Shown here: piece by piece, positions 22,670 through 34,860 of the stretch
Layout of the letters: the number at the start of each line of letters is the position of its first letter
Position numbering within the stretch: position 1 is the first letter of the stretch
Source: Siniperca chuatsi
Lineage: Eukaryota > Chordata > Actinopteri > Centrarchiformes > Sinipercidae
Length of the DNA stretch: 64,000 bases
Direction of reading: 5' to 3'
NCBI RefSeq assembly: GCF_020085105.1
Contig: NC_058046.1
Span: 26,420,175 to 26,484,174, forward strand
Position numbers and translations under genes: made by a program
Notes under the pieces: model-generated
The model's database searches: none
The model's input: only the letters and a program-made list of their open reading frames with translations
Told to the model about the DNA's origin: nothing

Positions 22670-24286
22670 CTACTTCCCTGTATGCGATTTTCTGTGCTTT
22701 GCCAAATCAGACGCCTCAACGTATCTTTCCCCGCAGGTCTTGCAAAGATATGGCTTCTCAGCTGTGTGAGTTCTCATGTGGACTTTCAAGCCACTGCTAA
22801 CTCTGAAATCTTTCCCACATGTTTTGCATGAATATGGCTTCTCACCTGTGTGGATTCTCATGTGGACTGTCAAATCACCACTTTGTCTAAAAGATCTTCC
22901 GCAGGTTTTGCAAGTATACGGCTTCTCACCTGTGTGGATTTTCATATGTGTTATCAAATCTGAAACCCCATAGAATCTTTTCCCGCAGGTCTTGCAAAGG
23001 TACGGCTTCTCACCTGTGTGGGCTCTTCTCATGTGGACTTTCAAGTGATCACTAATCCTGAAGTCTTTCCCACATGTTTCACAAGAATATGGCTTCTCAC
23101 CTGTGTGGATTCTCATGTGCCTTTTCAATCTTGAAATTACACTGAATCTTTTCCCGCAGATCTGGCAAACGTACGGCTTCTCACCTGTGTGGATTCTCAT
23201 GTGGACTTTCAAGACACTGCTAACTCTGAAATCTTTCCCACATGTTTTGCATGAATATGGCTTCTCACCTGTGTGGATTCTTATATGATCTGATAAAGCT
23301 GATATCTGACGGAATGATTTCCCGCAGGTCTTGCAAAGGTACGGCTTCTCACCAGTGTGGGTTCTTATATGCTTTGTCAATTGTGATTTTTCAATGAATC
23401 TTTTCCCGCAGGTCTTGCAAATGAACGGCTTCTCACCTGTGTGGGTTCTCATGTGTGTCTGCAAAGATGACTTATACTTAAAAGCTTTTCCACATGTGTC
23501 ACATTTTAAAGACTTTTTACCTGTGTGAGGATTATGGTGAATCTCTGACAAGGTAGAGTGGTATACATTGTTAATGTGACTTCTGATTGTGTGCTGTCTC
23601 TTCTGTGGTTCTGGTTCTGCATCTCTAGTTGATCCTGAGTCTCCATGCTTGCCTCCTTTCTGATCTTGGCTCTCAGCTGCATGAGAGTTGTGAGAGAGGA
23701 GCTGCTGGTCCCTGTTTGGTTCTGGTTCACTGTGGTCACTTTCCTCATCAGTAGGAGTCAACATAAAGGCATCAGCCTCCTGCTTCAGTACAAGCTGCTC
23801 TCCCTCCTGACTGGTGCAGAGTTCCTCCTGTTCCTCTTTAATCTGTGGAGGCTCTGGGTCCTCTTGGTCCAGACTGGAGTTCCTCTCCTGAATACAGAGC
23901 TGCTGGTCAGCCAGAACCTCCTCCTCCGTACAGACATGTTGCTGTGGGAGCTCTGGAGGGACAGAGAACAAAAGGAGCATGATACTACTGTGATGGTGAA
24001 GTATAAAATTAGACATGCGCGCAAATTAGTTCTAGTATATATTTAAACACTTTGGATTACATATAAATCGAAATCCTCTGTTTTGTGTTATTAAAATAAT
24101 AAAGTTTTACACACCTATCCTGTGTAACTTTATTTCGGGTTTCCAAAAGATATCCAGCAGTCTGCGCTGACGATCGATCTCTTCCTCGTACTCGACGATA
24201 GTTTTTTTAAAAACTCCGAATATTTCTTCAGCAGCAGCAGTTAGTCGCTCGTTGACAAACTCTCTCAAACACTCAACTGAAGACAT
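22670..24286 (-). CDS. Zinc-finger gene D, 10 C2H2 fingers, two exons
   Basis: Exon 1 is complement(24115-24286) and exon 2 complement(22670-23952); together 484 residues. Module 1-57, acidic linker with IKEE and LKQE. It has the longer linker form with [16 protein letters not shown] that B and C lack. Fingers start at Cys208; finger 6 has the four-residue His spacing. Contacts: YSST, ESQK, QSAD, VSVV, VSRR, IDHV, GSDT, QGDV, VSGV, ESDK. One linker reads TAEKP. The gene is head-to-head with E, and a LINE lies 106 bp upstream of its ATG. An in-frame start inside the intron (MSNFILHHHSS then MLLLFSVPP) could give a protein without the module, but the spliced form is favoured. Confidence 0.88.
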
Positions 24287-24392
24287 TGTTGCTTAATTAC
24301 AAATGAAATAAGTGGTTGCGCTAGGACTACTATATCGTCTTCCAGCTAATTCAACACATACAGCTAACGGTACTAGAGCTTGTGTTGTTTAC
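24287..24392 (-). promoter_or_regulatory. Truncated promoter/5'UTR of gene D
   Basis: Minus strand: leader (TTAAGCAACA before ATG), then AGTACCGTTAGCTG and GTAAACAACACAAGC, and there the family homology stops at the 3' end of a LINE. The upstream blocks with GTGTGACATCCAGCGGAA are missing. Confidence 0.55.
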
Positions 24393-26500
24393 TTCTTCTT
24401 CTTCTTGGGTTTAACGGCGGTGGCAACCACCTTATTAGGTGCATTACCGCCACCTTCTGCTTCGGAGTGTGGACCAGAGACTTGAAGGATTTATCAACGT
24501 TTTTACATTGAAATTCCGAATTCCAGGCCTCCTGAGATCTTCATGCATATGTTGCCTTTCTTGCTGATACTTCATTCATACTTCATACTAAATTCCATGA
24601 CTCTTCAACCTGACATTGGTCACATAAACCAGTTGGATTCTTTCCTATTATCTTAAGTGTGCTATTTAGATTGAAATGACCAAGTCTTATTCTACTGAAA
24701 GTGACCTCTTATTTTCTTGACCAGTGTTTCTAAATGATGAATAGACTTTCTTAATAAAATTAGACAGAAATCATCCTCTTATTTCAGTGTTCCACTGCTC
24801 TTGCCACTCTTCTGCTGCCTTATTCCAAACTGTTGCTCTGATTTGCTTAATGGCACTTGTAAATCTATTCTATCTCTCTGACTGTAGTGCTTGTTTTGCT
24901 AACCTGTCCGCTTGCTCATTTACTTTCAGACCTACATGTGCAGGAACCCACAAAAACTGGATTGAAATACCTTGTTGAATGAGTCTGGAATATAACTGTA
25001 ACACTTGGAATAAAATATCTTGTTGGCTTGTCAGGCTCTTGAGGACTAAAACAGAATCAGAGCAGATTAAAACATTTCCTGATTTAGTTCTCTCTACCAA
25101 ATGCAGAGCCAAGAATACTGCCAGCATCTGCACTGAGTAGACTCCCAGATAGTTTGATGTACGCTTTAATGTGGTAACTTTCTTTTTCTGGAACTAAAAA
25201 AGCAGCTCCAGTCATCTGATATTCTGGATCTTTTGAACCATCTGTATAAATGTGTACATACTGGGAGTAGTGCTCTCTTGCATGAACTGAGAAAGCTGTT
25301 AACAAATCAACTTTACCTCTCTCTGACTTCTTCAGCTCCAGCAGATACAGTACATATCTGTCAGTGGGGCTGAGTATCTCCATGACTCAGCCTCTGGAAC
25401 AATTACTGTTTGGCTCAGCTTCAAATTAATAACCCCCAAGTCCTCTGAATATCTCTTCCCAACCCACCCAGAGCTTGCTCTTTGTCCTCTGCCTTGTTCC
25501 CAGCACTCTTGCAATACCATTTTAGAGGGATAATGTTCTTTGTGTCCCTTGCGGTTAACCCAGTAGTTAGTCATGAATTGCTTCCTTCTAATTTCTAGTG
25601 GCATCTCTCCCGCCAGGACTTGCAGGGCTGGGACTGGGGTTGAATTTACAGCTGCACAACACTGTCGTAGAGCTTGTATCTTATCAAGCTTTCCCAACAA
25701 AGTTTGGGAGGCTGTACCACAGACTATACTATCATAATCAAGCACAGACCGAACCATTGCTATATAGACTGTTTTTGTTGAAGACAAGTTTGCCCCCCAT
25801 TCCACCCCACTGAGGCTTTCTGACATTTTTTCATTATTTTATTAATTTGAGCAGCCCATGTTAACTTAGAGTCAAAAAGAATTCCTAAGAAAGTAAAAAC
25901 ATCAGAATCAGAATCAGAAATACTTTATTGATCCCCGAGGGGAAACTCTTTTGTTACAGCTGCTCACTATCACATCAGTGCACACAGGAATAGAAGTTCT
26001 AAGCAAATCAAAATATAATACTCTATAATACAGGTAAAATAAATTAACCCACTACATTCACCCTCTCCAATGCTCTTCCATACATCGGCAGATTCATGTT
26101 AGAGAAAAACTACTGTATTTGTGTTCTCATGTGAAAATTTAAATCCCCACTTATATTCCCACTGTTTAACCTTATTGATTGCCTCCTGGATCCTCCTATT
26201 AATGTGCAAGATATTCCTTCCACTTTTACATAATGCGCCATCATCTGCAAAAAGGGATCTGCCTATAACTGGTGGAAAAAAACATCGTTAATCATAACTG
26301 AGAAGATGAGTGAACTTACTGCACTCCCCTGTGGGGTCCCATTTTCCAATACAAATTGGCTTGATGTTTCGTTTCCAATTCTTCCTTGGATGGTTCTCTC
26401 TACCATAAAGTATTTTACCCAATTGAATACCCTCCCTCCTACACCTGTCATCTTTAGCTTTATCAGAAGTTTTCATCTAATTCATCGACCGTCTTATAAT
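24393..26500 (-). mobile_element. I-clade (Nimb-like) LINE, 5'-truncated
   Basis: Minus-strand pieces: reverse transcriptase (NWVKYFMVERTIQGRIG, NGTPQGSAVSSLIFSVM, 26263-26450), thumb region (VRSVLDYDSIVCGTAS, 25700-25750) and RNase H (VHIYTDGSKDPEYQMTGAAF, 25190-25260; QFLWVPAHVGLKVNEQADR, 24900-24960). An RNase H domain after the RT is typical of the I clade. Its 3' end has GGTGGCGGTAATGCACC and a GAA-repeat tail fused to gene D's promoter. There are several frame breaks. A Rex1-like tail sits inside it at 25898-26060. Confidence 0.75.
25898..26060 (-). repeat. Rex1/Babar-like LINE 3' tail inside the I-clade LINE
   Basis: CAGAATCAGAATCAG, TTATTGATCCCCGAGGGGAA and TCAGTGCACACAGGAATA match the tails at 1571 and 58588 (minus) and 34720-34860 (plus). 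Confidence 0.65.
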
Positions 26501-26814
26501 GAAGTTTGCTGGTGAGGTGAACGACAGCTGAGACAGTATCCATGACAATACACTGTCCACTGGACATTTGTTCCCAAGTAAATGCACAGATGTACCCCGT
26601 ATTTTTTGAATAGGCTACTCCAAAATTAAAAAGGAACAATGTAGTTTGCATGCTTATTGGTAATAAGGTCATTTTGAAATATAATCACATCAGATTTATT
26701 AAGTGATGCAGAAGTCATCACTCCATCTTCCCTGAAACGTCCAGATTTTGCTCAGTTTTATGGCTATAGTAGTTTAGAAAAGTACCAAATTTCGTTGTGG
26801 AAAGAAGCAAGTTG
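26501..26814. other. Distal upstream region of gene E
   Basis: 26728-26810 (CCCTGAAACGTCCAGATTTT through GTGGAAAGAAGCAAG) recurs at 54930-55012 upstream of gene I. No gene. Confidence 0.45.
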
Positions 26815-26984
26815 AAAGCGGAACATAAAGCTCCCGCACTTCCACTGTCGGAACTTAACAGTGTGACATCCAGCGGAAGTAAACAAAACAAGCGCTAGTA
26901 GCGTTAGCTGCATGTAGTGAATTAGCTGGAAGACGATATTGTAGTCGTAGCGCAGATAATTATTTAATTTGTATTGAAACAGCA
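26815..26984 (+). promoter_or_regulatory. Conserved promoter/5'UTR of gene E
   Basis: All blocks present (GCACTTCCACTGTCGGAAC, CAGTGTGACATCCAGCGG, AAGTAAACAAAACAAGCG). The leader ends GAAACAGCA before ATG, the form also seen at G. Confidence 0.55.
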
Positions 26985-29384
26985 ATGTCTTCAGTTGAGT
27001 ATTTGAGAGAGTTTGTCAGCGAGCGACTAACTGCTGCTGCTGAAGAAATATTCAGAGTTTTTAAAAAAACTATCGTCGAATATGAGGAAGAGATCGATCG
27101 TCAGCGCAGACTGCTGGATATCTTTTGGAAACCCGAAATAAAATTAAACAGGATAGGTGTGTAAATAGAAGAACACAGAACAATAATTACCGATGGATTA
27201 CAAGATCCTGACCGATCCTGTCGGCGTGTTGGGAGATTTAAATAATCAATGAAGTTACTCTGCTGGTCCTCCTGTGTAAATGCACACAGCGTCTCTCTTA
27301 ATGGAGAGACGTTTGCCCATCCGCTATTAATCAGATTGTTAATTTTTATGACCCGGTCTGCCCGATCCGCGGATTATCCACGACGCCCGCGGATAACCGC
27401 AATCCGCGCATCATGACAGACTGGGTCAGATGTTGAGTGTTGGTGCTCACCGCGTTGGGCGGGTGACATAATCAGCTGCAGAGGTGTTTGATGTGTGGTG
27501 CTTTCCATGGTGCCGATGCAACTGACACGATGTCGCTGTTTGACTTTGACTTTGTTTTGCACTAATAACTTACTTAGGCCTCCGACTGTTTGTGTATGAA
27601 GGTTAGTGGGGTGATACTGCACGACATAGCATAGGACTACTTTGCCAGTCAGTGTTTTGTAGAGATGCAATAGGAGCAGATAATATAGATATAACAATAA
27701 AAGCGAAAAACGAGTTGTTTTCTGGTTTTGGTTTTATTTCTATTAAAACTACCGATTTGAAGACAAAAACGGGAAAAGCACGTGGATTTCCGTTTTTTTA
27801 ATTCGCATGAAAAACAATCAAAACAAAGTAATAGGCTACATTGTATATTTGTTTATCCTGTTATCAAACAAGTTGAACACAGCTTTGGACGCAGGGTACA
27901 CGGACAACCAAGGTACGGACCAGTACTTTCCTGGTCACACAAATCAGACACATTAAATATCAAAATCAAATTCGGTCCGTAGCCCGTTATTTTTGACTTG
28001 AGCTAATATCGAAAGTACAAAAAACAAGCCGTCATTTGTTTTTTGGTATCAGTTTCATAAATGAATAAAGTATTGATTTTTCATTTTCCGATTTTGGAGT
28101 CTCAATTGAATATGAAATGAACGAATGATACACATATTGTAAATCGTCATTATTTTAATAACACAAAACAGAGGATTTCAATTTATATGTAATCCAAATT
28201 GTTTAAATAGATACTGGTACTAATTTGCTCTCATATCTGCATTTTTACTTCACCATCACAGTAGTATCATGCTCCTTTTGTTCTCTGTCCCTCCAGAGCT
28301 CCCACAGCAACATGTCTGTACGGAGGAGGAGGTTCTGGCTGAGCAGCAGCTCTGTATTCAGGAGAGGAACTCCAGTCTGGACCAAGAGGACCCAGAGCCT
28401 CCACAGATTAAAGAGGAACAGGAGGAACTCTGCACCAGTCAGGAGGGAGAGCAGCTTGTACTGGAGCAGGAGGCTGATGCCTTTATGTTGACTCCTACTT
28501 ATGAGGAAAGTGACCACAGTGAACCAGAACTAAACAGTGACCAGCAGCTCCTCTCTCACAACTCTCATGCAGCTGAGAGCCAAGATCAGAAAGGAGGCAG
28601 GCATGAAGACTCAGGATCAACTAGACATGCAGAACCAGAAGTAAAGAATCAACATCACAAAAACTCTATCATGTTAAAAATCCACTGTAATACTGACACA
28701 GGTAAAATGTCTTTCAAATGTGACACATGTGGAAAAGATTTTAAGTATAAGTCAAGATTGCAGAGACACCTGAGAAGCCACACAGGTGAGAAGCCATATA
28801 TTTGCAGCAGCTGTGGAAGAAGATTCAGTAAGACAACAGATTTGAAGACTCATATAAGACTCCACACAGGTGAGAAGCCATATTCTTGCAAAACATGTGG
28901 GAAAGATTTCAGATCTAGCCGTGTCTTGAAAGTCCACATGAGAACCCACACAGGTGAGAAGCCGTACCTTTGCAAGACCTGCGGGAAAAGATTCAGTCAG
29001 ATGTCAGGTTTATCAGGTCATATACGAACCCACACAGGTGAGAAGCCGTGCCTTTGCAAGACCTGCGGGGAAAGATTCATTGACACGTCAAAACTGAAAA
29101 AGCACATAAGAATCCACACAGGTGAGAAACCATATACTTGCAAAACATGTGGGAAAGATTTCAGACTCAGTGGTGACTTGACAGTCCACATGAGAACCCA
29201 CACTGGTGAGAAGCCGTACCTTTGCAAGATCTGCGGGAAAAGATACTCTGATTCATCTCAATTGGCAAGGCATATAAGATCACACACAAGAACTCACAGA
29301 AGTGAGGAGCCACATAATTATAGCACGTTTCAATATACACAGGAGAAACCATCGAGCTCCTGTGGAGACATGTTCACGTACTGA
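26985..29384 (+). CDS. Zinc-finger gene E, 7 C2H2 fingers, two exons, large intron
   Basis: Exons 26985-27156 and 28297-29384 encode 419 residues. The module differs at a few sites (FVSERL, IFRVF, KLNRI). The intron is 1140 nt because of a ~970 bp insertion. In the linker the first ψKxE (IKEE) is kept but the second is lost (LEQE instead of LKQE). Fingers start at Cys199; contacts YSRR, KTDT, SRVV, QSGG, DSKK, LGDV, DSQR. Unlike its relatives, the usual HTGK-stop is deleted. The last finger runs on into a 32-residue tail ([13 protein letters not shown], ending GDMFTY) made of the old post-stop code, lengthened by a 6-bp deletion near 29358. Fingers 5-7 and this tail are copied at 14618. It is head-to-head with D. 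Confidence 0.83.
27167..28137. mobile_element. Unclassified ~970 bp insertion in intron of gene E
   Basis: Family intron sequence breaks off after GTGTGTAAAT and resumes at GTCATTATTTTAATAACAC. TGTAAAT lies on both sides (27160-27166 and 28138-28144), a likely target repeat. The left part is GC- and CpG-rich with CCGCGGATTATCC-like motifs and a possible hairpin (GACCCGGTCTG at about 27350, CAGACTGGGTC at about 27417). The right part is AT-rich. No protein is recognised. Confidence 0.5.
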
Positions 29385-29939
29385 ATGAAAAACAATTTTG
29401 CAATAGCTACACATCTGTAACTGAATATAAAATGTTTTTCATAAAGGTGAGATCAAAATATCTTAGTGTAAAGTTTTCTTTCATATTACTGTATTACTTA
29501 TATTTTTGTTAGTAAACAGTATTTCTTTGAAACAATCGTAATCCCCCAAATCTAGTAAAAATGTTAGTTTCACAGTGAGTGCACAGCAGTCGCTGTTAAG
29601 CTATTGGTGTGATGTGGATGCTCAATTGTCGTGTGGATAAGAGCATTTGCCAAATGTAATAAAAGTTCATTTTTCCAGACCAGTGTCTTGTGGTTAAATG
29701 TACAATCAGTTAAAAAGACTGACTTGATCTAGATACAGTTTGATGGACAGGAAACAAGACTAAAAACAGCATCACTTTGTAATAAAACAATCATTAACAT
29801 GTAAGCAGTATTGTAATTATTCACCACCTTTTACCCCAAAACATTTATATGACAGCTATAGTTACAATAGTTACTTTGCATGTTAAGATTTAAAGAAAAC
29901 GTATAATGAGCTTATAAAATAAGAATATGTTGTCCTCCA
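29385..29939 (+). other. 3' flank of gene E
   Basis: Non-coding, with the shared relic tail GGATAAGAGCATTTGCCAAA near 29635 and the spacer unit (ACCTTTTACCCC, TTTATATGACAGCTATAG) seen before B and C. Confidence 0.45.
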
Positions 29940-30036
29940 ACAATGTCTGAGATGAAAATAGTGAAGAGGAATCGTGCCAGTACGCTTCCTTGAGGCAGGG
30001 GTGGTTCTAGGGTCATTGGAGATCTGTAGTCTGGGA
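29940..30036 (-). repeat. Small LINE reverse-transcriptase fragment
   Basis: Minus strand reads DYRSPMTLEPPLPQGSV then LARFLFTIFISDIV, the 'PQGS...LF' block of a LINE RT. Only about 32 residues remain; clade not assignable. Confidence 0.5.
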
Positions 30037-31099
30037 TAACATGTAGATCGATAGCTATTGCAATATGAATAAGTGTTTTATGAATAAATGAAAAGCAAAG
30101 TGCAAAGGCAAAACTCTACATACGTGAAAGTTTTTTTGTGATTTTAGAGCGGTATGTGTGTGCGCCTCGGTCAACTAAAAAGCCTGATGTTCAGACTTTG
30201 TCCTGTGTGCAGAGAAAGCCTATTTAACACATAACACAATAATAGTTTTTCTTCTTTCTAGCTCTGAGGCTTCCACTTATTTGGTGTGAGAGCCTGTAGG
30301 CAACCCTGTATAATGTTAACCAAAAATGTGAAATTATGTTATATTGCTAGATTTCAGCATTGAGGTACAATTACATCTATGATTTTATATAGGCATACTA
30401 ACGTTAATCAGGCTACATATCATCAGTCCAGATTCTGAGTATAGGCTCATGCGCAGTCATGAAGATTTTCTTTCACGCCCCTGTGTCCTCCACAAGCCCC
30501 CCCTCAGGTCCACTTCTGCAATATATATTGTTGAGAAGTCCAGCTGAATGGATTATGGCCAAGCCTCACCCCTTGATATCCCCCACAGAACTTTGATACA
30601 CAATTGAAGACAATATTTTAAAAAATGACAATGGACCCAAAAGAATGACAATTAGAAAACAACTCCGTTTGCGCTTCTGACAGTTTATGCCCTGTTTCCA
30701 CAGTTTGCACTCCGCTTCCTGACTGCAACACCTGCCACAGCAAAATGGCAGCCTCCACTTAACCACAGCATCCTGTTGAAACAGTAATGATGGCTTACTG
30801 ATAACGGCTTGTTAAGCAATTTTTTGTATCTTATCACGTGTTTTATATTTGACTTAGAGGGGTTGAGCTTGACCAATGTCCTCTTTGTGTCTTATGTTTT
30901 TACCATATATAGAAGATAGCTTGAGTTTTTCCTGTGCTCCACCTGTATAAAATGGAGACACAGAAGGAAGTAGAGGGCTTTTTGGCTTTTCTTTTTCTTG
31001 TTTTGACTTTTCTTGTTGGGGGTGGGAAGGGGGGTCAACTTTCCTTGTTGGGGGTGGGGAGCGGGGTCAACTGCATGACCTGAACTCTGCTCCCGAAAA
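30037..31099. other. Unassigned spacer with a small GT/G-rich tandem
   Basis: No gene recognised. At about 31010-31071 a ~31 bp unit (CTTGTTGGGGGTGGG ... GGGGTCAACT) occurs twice in tandem. Confidence 0.35.
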
Positions 31100-33430
31100 T
31101 CAGCATTTTCTTCAGACAGTGCCGGTGGAGCAGGGAGCCTGGCCCTCTTAGAGGGCTACACCTATACTCATAGAATCTAGAGTTGCGGTACGTAAATAAC
31201 GTTTTTATTTCTTATAGGCTTCGCCCTCTAAGAGCTGTCGCTATTGGGTTAAGGGCGAAGCTGATGTAGTCAATGGCAACTGTGACACCAATGTCCACAA
31301 GCAGATAACATACACCTGTTCACCACCCCATAAATGCAAAGCCTAAGGTAGGGCATTGATTACGTACTGTAATAGTCCCTCATGCAGCCCACTAATCCAT
31401 GATACTGGAATTAGAGGCACACCATTTGGCATGTGCGTAAGAGTGCCAGATCTGACAACACATCATCTGTCGTCTAGCACGTTTAAAACTGAATGAGTCA
31501 GGGAGGACTCAGACACATTATGCAGATAGAAACTGATAAAAGGTCACGGAGAAGCCCAAGATCCTGCTGAGCAGATGTCTGCCACTGCCATCCCTCTGAG
31601 AAGGGCCGTAGATGAGGATAAGGCTCTTGTGGAGTGTGGCTGGATGCACTACAGAGCTTCCACTCCCGCTGCAATGTAGAGTTGTGTGATTTTGTGTGAG
31701 ATTTGGGCTATCGGCTCAAAAGGGGAACCCCCCAGAGCACGCAGCACCAGGGGTAAATCCCACTGTGGTGCTAGAGAGCACACAAATGGTTTCTGTCATC
31801 TGACTCCCTTCACCAAGGGATGCGCAGAATGATATGGCTACAGCATACACTTTAAACATAGATGGAGCCAAATCATTATCTACCAATGTCTGAAGGTAGG
31901 TTGACATGAGAGGCAGAGCACATGATGTGGGATCTGAGCCTCTCTCCACATGGCAGCACTGAAAAGCAGATCATCTAGCTGTGTAACATGCTGTTGTAGA
32001 AGGGGCTCTCGCGCACTGAATAGTGCACACCACTGCAAGGGGCAGTCCTAATCTTTCCAAACTCTCCCATTGAGCGGCCAGGCCCATAGCCGTTGGCCTA
32101 TCACTGGAAGGAACGCACATCGCACTGTCCAGCTGTGACAACGCATCTCTACGCCATGGGAGTTGCCGCAGCTTCCCTGCCAGCAGCTGCACCATGGTCA
32201 GGAACCAAGACATGTTCGTGCATTCTGGTGCCACCAGAATGACCACTAGATTCTCTTCCTGAAAGCAAGCTAAGAGGTGAGGAATCAGGGGAACTGGGGG
32301 AAACGTGTAAAGGAGTGCTCTGGGCCATGGCCTGTGAGAGAAGGCATCCACTCCCAGTGGAGGTTTGTTTTGTGCGTTCACGGAGAACCACAGTGTGAAT
32401 TGCGCGTTCTTCGCCTTCCTTAACCTGAAGCGAACATCTTGCTGTTTTTGATGAGGTGCGGCTTTGCTCCAGAAGTTGCGTTTCCTTACTTTACCACTTC
32501 CTCGGCTGCTTCACGGCCAGGGACGTCTGGCCGGTAGCAATGCCTCTCAGATCTGCCACCTTTTTGATAATGTCAGCCAAGTCCTGAAAAAGGGCCTTAG
32601 CGGCGGGCATATGGCCAGACAATGTATGCAGAGAAGGAGAGAGACGCTGCTGCGGGGGCTCCTGGCCTCGGTGGGGACGGATAGAGCTACAATCGCGGAG
32701 CTCCGGATTCCCATCATCAAGCTTCAGGGTTTCTAACAAGGAGGGGGGAGAGCCAAGGGAAGAACCAAGCCACCTGACTCGTACCTGCCGTCGGGGTCAT
32801 CCTCTGGGATGTCTTGAAACTCAACGTTGAAGAGGTCCAGTTCTGCCTCTGGTGAGGGATCCACAGGGTCAGCCCAGCTGCCGTAACCGCCTTCCTCGAC
32901 ACGGAGCGGCATGAAAGTGTCTGCTCGTCGCTGCAGCTCCTTCATAGGCAAACAAGCACAGAACTGGCTGGTGGCCTGCAGAGTAAGCACTACCCCGGCG
33001 TGCACAGCCCTGAGGCAAGCCTCACAGCATGGGTGGAGATCTGAGGGGAGGATGTAGCTGGTCTGGCAGCTGGTACACAGGCAGACACCACTAAACTTCT
33101 TCATCTTCTGTTCTTCACTTGTTGACTGCTTGTACGCTGAAGAAAAAATAGGAGCAGAGTTCAGGTCACGCATACTGCAGGAGCGGACCTGAGGGAGGCC
33201 CTGTGCAGGGCACAGTGGCGCGAAAGAAAATCTTCACAATTGCGAATACAAGCAGGGATAAACCCAATAGCGACAGCTCCTATTATTGGGAATTGCGAGT
33301 AAGTTTCAGAGCGACAGTACAGAGCATTCCAGTAACCATAGTAACTCACTCTCACTCCTGCCTGTGTGCGCCTGGCACGAGTAGAGAGGGAGCAACACTG
33401 TGCTGCTGCCAGAAGATTATTTTGAGCAGC
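31100..33430 (-). mobile_element. DIRS-like tyrosine-recombinase retroelement, fossil
   Basis: A broken copy, about 2.3 kb, heavily shortened against the family. Visible parts on the minus strand: a Cys-rich Gag-side piece (about 32990-33150), a pol piece with DAFSHRPWPRALLYTFP (32280-32380), and a recombinase-side piece near 31790-31950. The 19-mer AACCCAATAGCGACAGCTC occurs at 33261-33279 and inverted at 31232-31250, fitting the inverted ends of DIRS elements. It carries many breaks (probably well over five) and looks old. Confidence 0.55.
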
Positions 33431-33571
33431 ATACAATGGAATAAATTACAATAATAGATTTGTGTATATTTCTCACCAGATTTCTCACAAGTCACATTTT
33501 AGAAATAAAGTCGCAAAGAAGATCTGAAAAGTCACCAAATCGAGTTGATAAAGTCTCCAAGTTGGCAACGT

Positions 33572-33608
33572 TGTGTGTGTGTGTGTGTTTGCGTGTGTGT
33601 GTGTGTGT
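33572..33608. repeat. (GT)n microsatellite
   Basis: About 37 bases of GT repeat with a short TTTGC interruption. Confidence 0.9.
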
Positions 33609-33699
33609 CTCAGGTGCCCAAGTATGTAAGTGAGGGGGCGGGGATAGCTATGTTTCCCACAAAAGATTCAGTGGTTGTATGAGCTCATATATAGCACAC

Positions 33700-34860
33700 T
33701 GGCTCCTGCTCATACCCCCTCTAATTCAGCTGCTGTTGGCCCTCAAACTCCTCTGAGTCCACTGCTCCCCCCTCCTCCATCTTCCTGAGAGAGTCCTATT
33801 CCTCCCTCAACTGGTTCTCAGGCTAACAGCCCTCTCATGACTGATGACTCCCTCCCTCCCCACTTGTAACCTCTGCTGTGTGCCTGACTACTGACCAGGT
33901 GAGAGGACAGCTGATGAAACTCCACTCAACAGAGACAGAGTGGTCAGCAACACTGGGGCCCCTCAGGGGACTGTCCTCTCTCCCTTCTTCTTCACCATCT
34001 ACACCACAGACTTCAGCTACCACACAGAGTCCTGCCACCTTCAGAAGTTTCCTGATGACTCTGTTGTGGTGGGAAGTATCAGCGGTCGTGATGAGACTGA
34101 GTACAGGGCTGTGGTGGGTAACTTTGTCTCATGGTGTGAGCAAAACCATCTGCAGCTCAATGCGACAAAGTTAAAGGAGCTGGTTGTAGACCTACAAAGG
34201 GCCAAGGCACCAGTGACCCTGGTTTCCATCCAGGGGGTCAGTGTGGACATTGTTGAGGACTACAAATACCTGGGAGTACACATGGACAGTAAACTGGACT
34301 GGGCTAAGAACACTCAAGCACAGAGCGCCACAGGAAGTCATTCCTGCCTGTGGCCATCAAACTCTTTAACTCCTCCCTCTAAGTGTCAGTCTATATGACC
34401 TTAAGTTGATAAACTGAACATTGGATCATTAACATCACTGCAATACTTGAAATAATTGTGCAATATTCTCTGTTTAATACTCTGGTGCAATATACTCTGT
34501 TTTCAGTTTAATTTATTGATATTTATTCATACTTCTATTACTGCTGTGCAATATCCACCACCTCATAATAATCTTAATAAGCTACACTTAACTTGACAGT
34601 ACATGCACTACTACCTATTACTTATATTATTACATTGTATTATTATACTGTACATACTTATCATCAACCGGTAATCCACTTTGTACTTTACACTTATTTT
34701 AATTTTATACTTATACCCACTTGGTACTTAATTTATCTTACCTGTATTATAACGTATTATATTTTTTGCTTAGTACTTATATTCCTGTGTGCACTGACGT
34801 GACAATGAGCTGCTGTAACAAAAGAGTTTCCTCTCGGGGATCAATAAAATATTTCTGGTA
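33700..34860 (+). mobile_element. Rex1/Babar-like LINE, 5'-truncated
   Basis: RT motifs: NTGAPQGTVLSPFFFTIYT (33946-34005), LQKFPDDSVVVGS at the active site (34038-34080, with Pro where Ala/Ser is usual), VSWCEQNHLQLN (34128-34163), DYKYLGVHMDSKLDW (34259-34305). Then a deletion and a fragment of the C-terminus (SHSCLWPSNSLT). The 3' UTR ends with CTCGGGGATCAATAAAATAT. The reverse complement of this tail appears at 1571, 25898 and 58588. Confidence 0.75.

Noticed and set aside
23645-24046. Antisense frames of ~80-170 residues opposite the acidic linker (start MLASFLIL), repeated in each gene
   Set aside because: Complement of the conserved acidic region; hydrophobic content results from antisense of Glu/Gln codons. 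No independent evidence of a membrane protein.
27374-27697. Minus-strand frame of 107 residues in the intron insertion of E
   Set aside because: No recognisable motif, biased composition, and overlaps the GC-rich inverted motifs; not supported as a gene.
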